Origin: Fratercula arctica
Lineage: Eukaryota; Chordata; Aves; Charadriiformes; Alcidae
Assembly (NCBI GenBank): GCA_947846985.1
Contig: CANTUZ010000011.1
Span: 29,507,589 to 29,571,588 of the forward strand
DNA: 64,000 nucleotides
Reading direction: 5' to 3'
Positions 59,455 through 64,000 of the stretch are shown here, piece by piece. The notes beneath the pieces were generated by a model. That model searched no databases. It had not been told where the DNA came from and saw only the letters and a list, made by a program, of their open reading frames with translations. The translations under genes were made by a program, and so were the position numbers. How positions within the stretch are numbered: position 1 is the stretch's first letter; every line of letters starts with the position of its first letter.

Positions 59455-62400
59455 CGTTCTGCACCTCCTTGTACCTGCATAGATAGGGAAATAGCCAGGA
59501 CCTTAATTTCCAATTAAATCCCGGCTAATTTGTAATGAAATCTAACAGGCATAGCCAAGTCTGGAGAGAAGGAAGCAGCTGACAGAAATAGGTTACTCCA
59601 CAAATTAAGTGCTGTTGGGATGTGCACCACGATGGGATTTGGAAACGGGGTCCTTTGTATTTACCAGAGCAACTCTTCTGAATGCGCGCATGCGTACAAG
59701 CAGGCCATCGTCAAAGAGGTGACAGTGACAAAGTATCGGTAAGTGAATCTAGGAAAGGAGAGCTCGGAAAGATCAAGTGTAAGAGGTTTTGCATTTCTCT
59801 AGATACAGAGATGGGAAAATGAGAAATTTGATCTTTCTATTATAATCGACATAAAGAATTACAGGGCAGCAAAAGGGCACACGGCTAAACAAAGCTGTTC
59901 CCTTTAAGTTTATTTCAAATGTCTCTCTGCTTCGGCACTGCGTCCTTCAAGACTTTCCCTCTGTAATTGCATGTGGCAGCCTCTTTACAGCTAGATGCCC
60001 ATTGCAGCTCCAAAACAGAAGTAAAAAATAAAAGGCAAGAAAGGGCATTGCAGCAAGTACTTAGGAGAGACGTTCCTCCTTTGTTTCCCAGATGGGTCAG
60101 TAGAGGGGTTTAGAAAATGCCATTTTGTTCATGAGCGCTGCTCTGTTTGGCCCCGTGACCGAACACTGGTCAACACTCAGCGGCTCAGTCCCCGTAACAA
60201 CTCTCCCTTTTGCTTCCATTAAAAGACTTTCCCCTGCAAAGCAGCACAGTTCAGGAAATAAATGGTATTTGTTGCCCTGCCTTACCTGGGCTGCTTGCTT
60301 AGCAAAACTGACCTTTTGCCCCAGCTATGTGGGACCAGAGACTTCATTCAAAGGATATTGGCAGCAGCGTGGTGGTAATCTCCTACAGCTGTAATATCCT
60401 GGCCTGTAGGGGAGCCAGGTTTGTGAAAACAGACAACCTGCAGCTTTGGAGGGATTCATGCTGTGTTTCAATAGGAGAGCAGCAGTGCTGCCATCGAACA
60501 TCAGAGGGCTCATCCTCCCTCTGCCACCAAGCAATGGGTAAGATGGGGTTTGCATAGTAAATGCAGAGCAACATGGGTCCTGCCCTTACGCACCTCTCAG
60601 CCATGTACAGACAAGCTCAAACTTTACTATGAAGGTGTAAATCCTTTATCATTAGAAGATACTGGGCCTAAAATCTTCTGCTCCTGCGTAGGTCTTTAGG
60701 ATGTGTTTGACTCGCCTCTGAAAAGGGTGCCCGAGAAGCCGGTTGGTGTTGGCAACTCTGTGCAGGGAGCTCCTGGAGATGTTTGGGCAAGCCGAGTTGT
60801 GAACTCCCCCTCTTATTCCTCACATTGAGGTTGATGGGGTGCTTTTCTCACTGTCCCTTTTGGTTTTCTATTTTCTGAGGGAAATAATACAAAAATAAGG
60901 GTTTTTTAGGAATTCTGACTGTAACATTCCTCATAGCATTCCTGACTGATGTAAATAGAAATTGCTAGGGCTGGCCCAAAGAAAATCGGTATTAATAGAA
61001 AGTCAGACAAATTCCCAATATCCTTCTTGGACCTTCTTAACCTGTCCATTCACTGAAGTTCAGCTTCATTGATTAGCACTGCTCAGCCTAAACCCCGAGC
61101 TCCTGCTGGAAAGCCCTTGGTGCCAGCAGCTTTTTCTACTGTTTTCCCAAGTGCTTCTCCCATATTGTGCAGCAGGGAAAAATAACAACTGAGATGCGAA
61201 GATGTTAATCCTCTTTGAGTTGCGCTCTAAACAAGCACGTGCTAAACACAGGGAAAATGAAGCACTGCATTATTTTGCATTTAATTTTCCGTAACTATTG
61301 TCTTGTAGCGCTGGTGAAATGTTTGACATAACACACCTCCACAGCTTGTCTGCTGAATATCTGGTAATCAGTCCTTAAATTCGCTTCAGAGAATACTCAG
61401 AGCAGAGAGTAAGTTTTCTCAGACAGGCAGAATGTCACTTGCAAGAGAGTGAATCTTTTTTCCATTGTCACCATGATGGGTGCAGGATACTGCTGCTCTC
61501 ATGCTGATGCCCAGAACACCAAGTGCTTCCTCATCAAGACAAAAGTTTTGAGGACAACAGCAGACTAGTGTCAGTGTCAGTTCTCCATGTGTACAACTCA
61601 GCCTTAGAGCTTCAATCCTATTGGTTTCCTTAACATTATCCATCTATTGATTTTTCCACTATCCTCTGGATTATACCCATTGTAGAAATTGCTGCTCGCA
61701 AGCCTAAAGAATTCTTTCTGTCATGCTCCATCTGCTGAAGCCAGCCTGTTCTTGCATGACAGCTGCACTGGCTTTTCTAGCTGGGAAATTCCCATCTCCA
61801 TCCTCTTGTGGCTGCCCTTTGAAAATGGCTTGCTTTCACAATACACAGAGGGGTCTGCCAGAGCTGTGCCTCCTTCTAACGATTGATTTCCAGGTTTCAT
61901 CATTAAGCTTGAGCTTTTTCACATCACAGCTCGAGTTCTGCCCTAGTAGTTTCCAGATCTTGCACAGATCTGAAAATGCAGCACTGGCAGCAGCAGCAAA
62001 GCCCATGCTTGCAGCCTGTACAGCAGGATTTTTATGTGTGGTCCCTTTTATTCTGCTGTCTGTTGCTGCTGTAACAGAACCACCCACACACTGTGTTCAA
62101 GTCTCTTCCAAGATGGGTATTAAAAGCGGGTAATTCAGACAGTGCCTGTGTCGCTCACAACCTCTAGGACCAGCTGTGTAGCCCCTCTGCAGACATCCCA
62201 GGCCCCTCCATCCCTAACTCAGTATATGGGGTTCACAAGAAAATGTGAATTTGGCAACTCAAGAGTAGGTGCTACTTTCATGGTTTGCAATAACTCCCTT
62301 TCCTCTCCTAGCGTAGCAGTACCATGTCTGCTCTAGTGGTAGGCAGAGGTTGCTGAGACCCTCCATGTCTCTAAATGCCATCTATTCAGTGAAGCTGAGC

Positions 62401-63169
62401 TGCCTCTAAACTGGAAATGTGCTCACCAGGTCCTTCTGCCTGATGTTTTTACAGGGAGGTGATGGAGGTGTCTTTTGAATGCGTCCTCTGGTTGCATGTC
62501 TCAAATCCAGTCACTGTGGAATAGCTCTGCTGTAGAAAACCAATGTTAAAACTGATGTGCATTATTGAATGGACATAATTGGCCTTTCAGCTGTGGAGGT
62601 CAGAGAGCAGAGTTCACTCTGAATGCGCTGTTAACACACCAAAGACATTTTGGGGTAAATATTAGCTAAGTCCTGACCTGTTTGCAGCACTCCATCGGGG
62701 GTAGCAATGGAGTTGTTAATGGGACTGGCTGATGGATTTGGTGACCCACGCAGTCAGGTGTAATACAGTTTGGTGCGTTTGCTGATTGGAAATGTTTGTC
62801 TGAAAGCTTTTACCCGAAATTTTGCTTCTTGGTAAAGTGAAAATTTTGAAGCGTGAAAAACTGGCCAACATTTCGATTTTTTTCACAACTGAACTGTCAG
62901 TACTGATTTTTGGAGCCAAAGGATCCCTGGGAGATTCCTATTTTTCCTTGTAGTATAAATAAACATAATATTGTGAAGAAAACCTCAACAGGCAGGATTT
63001 TTCCACCACGCTTTCCCCCTCCAATTTTCAATCAATTCTGTCTTTCCTGGGAAAGGACAAAAGAAACCAGACTGGTGAAAACAAAACAACTTTCTGATAA
63101 AATTCTACTTACTTATTAAGCACAGTAAATACATCCATAACAGTGTCCTGTTTCATTTCTCAGGCCTAA

Positions 63170-63300
63170 GCTACAAGCGGGAGCGCGGGGTGAAGGCTGC
63201 CCTCGCAGCCGGAGCAGCCCTGGAGTTTCTGTGGGAGGATTCTTGGCGGTGGGAGCAGCTGCTGCGGCCCCTCGGCTCCCATCCCTTCACTGCCTCTCCA
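63170..63300. other. Short CpG-dense, GC-rich patch
   Basis: About eight CpG dinucleotides fall within roughly 130 bases (GCGGGAGCGCGG, CGCAGCCGGAGC, GCGGCCCCTCGG). This is too short for a classic CpG island. It could be the edge of a regulatory element or a local GC fluctuation. Confidence 0.4.
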
Positions 63301-64000
63301 GGCTGGCTGGATGCCAGCAATTAGAAACTAATTGAGAAGCTTTAAAAAATGCATCTCTTCCCCATTCCTTCTGCTCTGTTTAATCTTCTAACAATCCCCA
63401 GCAGAATTCTTCACAAGGGATTTTTCCCCACTTTGCTGTTTGCTCAGTGTTTGGAGTTAAAGCAGGTGTCTCAGCAGAGCAGGGCTGTTTGGAGACCCAG
63501 AAGGGACTCAATTTTTTTGCCCTCTTCTCTGCTGCTCCATCCTCCTGGGCAGTCCCTATTTTTTTCAGAAACTGGGATGTCACCTAGTTGCATGAGCATG
63601 TCCAGGTCCCAGAGCTGGCACGCTTACTGAAACCAGTGTGGTGCCTGCAGTGATTTTGGTGGTGTGGAGATCAGGACATGGCTACGTGAGAGCAGGTAAC
63701 ACTGGCAGGTATTTCTGTGCTTTTCCCTTATCTCAGTTTAAAAATAAAATCTGTCACTAAAAATAAAATCTGAGAATTTCCCAGAAGCAGGAATAAAGCA
63801 GCTTCATCGCCTTCTCACTGACTTCTGGCCATTTCTGGATGCGTGATAAATGGATTACTGCGTCCTTTGCCTGGCAGCAAGGAGCCCTGGTCCGTGACTG
63901 AGGGCCCGTTGTACCCAGCATCATTCAAACAAGCAACACTGAAGTCAGGCAGTGCCTTGGAGAGCCAGTGATCCTCTTCTGGTTTGTAAGCCTTGCCCTG

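Larger units (their letters stand above)
58221..64000. other. Intergenic sequence, no recognised gene
   Basis: Slightly GC-richer than the intron. It holds the longest open frame of the window (minus 58810-59454, listed separately), an AT-rich TAAT-dense patch near 59500-59560, and a short CpG-dense patch at 63170-63300. In mammals the neighbour on this side of SUCLG2 is KBTBD8, convergently oriented. I see no trace of it here. Confidence 0.55.

Noticed and set aside
61723..62133. 136-codon plus-strand frame
   Set aside because: Composition-driven, overlapped by frames on both strands, with no family resemblance.
1..64000. CRISPR arrays, bacterial operons, phage or insertion sequences, endogenous retrovirus LTRs, tRNA or rRNA genes
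   Set aside because: I looked for each and saw no direct repeat-spacer pattern, no LTR pair, no retroviral gene order, no cloverleaf-type A/B box pair and no rRNA sequence.

Overview
This window looks like bird (sauropsid) nuclear DNA. It is AT-rich and intron-dominated, with few interspersed repeats. Nearly all the repeats I recognise are chicken-repeat-1 (CR1) type LINEs, plus one probable old CORE-SINE. I see no mammalian Alu, B1 or L1 sequence and no bacterial-style gene packing. A turtle or crocodilian is a less likely alternative, because those genomes carry much denser CR1.

Only one gene is supported: the 3' end of SUCLG2 on the + strand. SUCLG2 is the GTP-specific beta subunit of mitochondrial succinyl-CoA ligase. 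Bases 1-46202 are read as the intron before the penultimate coding exon; its start is outside the window. The penultimate coding exon is 46203-46323. A 7400-base intron (46324-53723) follows, then the last coding segment (53724-53839, TAA stop) and a 3' UTR with several AATAAA signals between 54767 and 55240. The rest, to 64000, appears intergenic, and no second gene is visible.

The upstream intron holds one fairly young, 5'-truncated, internally deleted CR1 copy (1690-2785) and several much older CR1/L2-type pieces on both strands (near 7.5, 19.5, 24.7, 34.6, 48.7 and 57.9 kb). A MIR-like CORE-SINE lies near 21.7 kb. Homopolymer tracts, short microsatellites, a degenerate minisatellite and two notable A/T-rich inverted repeats complete the list.

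The most interesting observations concern the C-terminus of SUCLG2. Two sites look like alternative 3' splice acceptors: 52223, inside the last intron, and 54374 (with a same-frame partner at 54413), inside the 3' UTR. Each is followed by a reading frame in the phase set by the penultimate exon, open for 42 and 45 residues respectively. Either could give a different C-terminus, and RNA data would decide this. Most other open frames here are short, unrelated to known families and best explained as chance.
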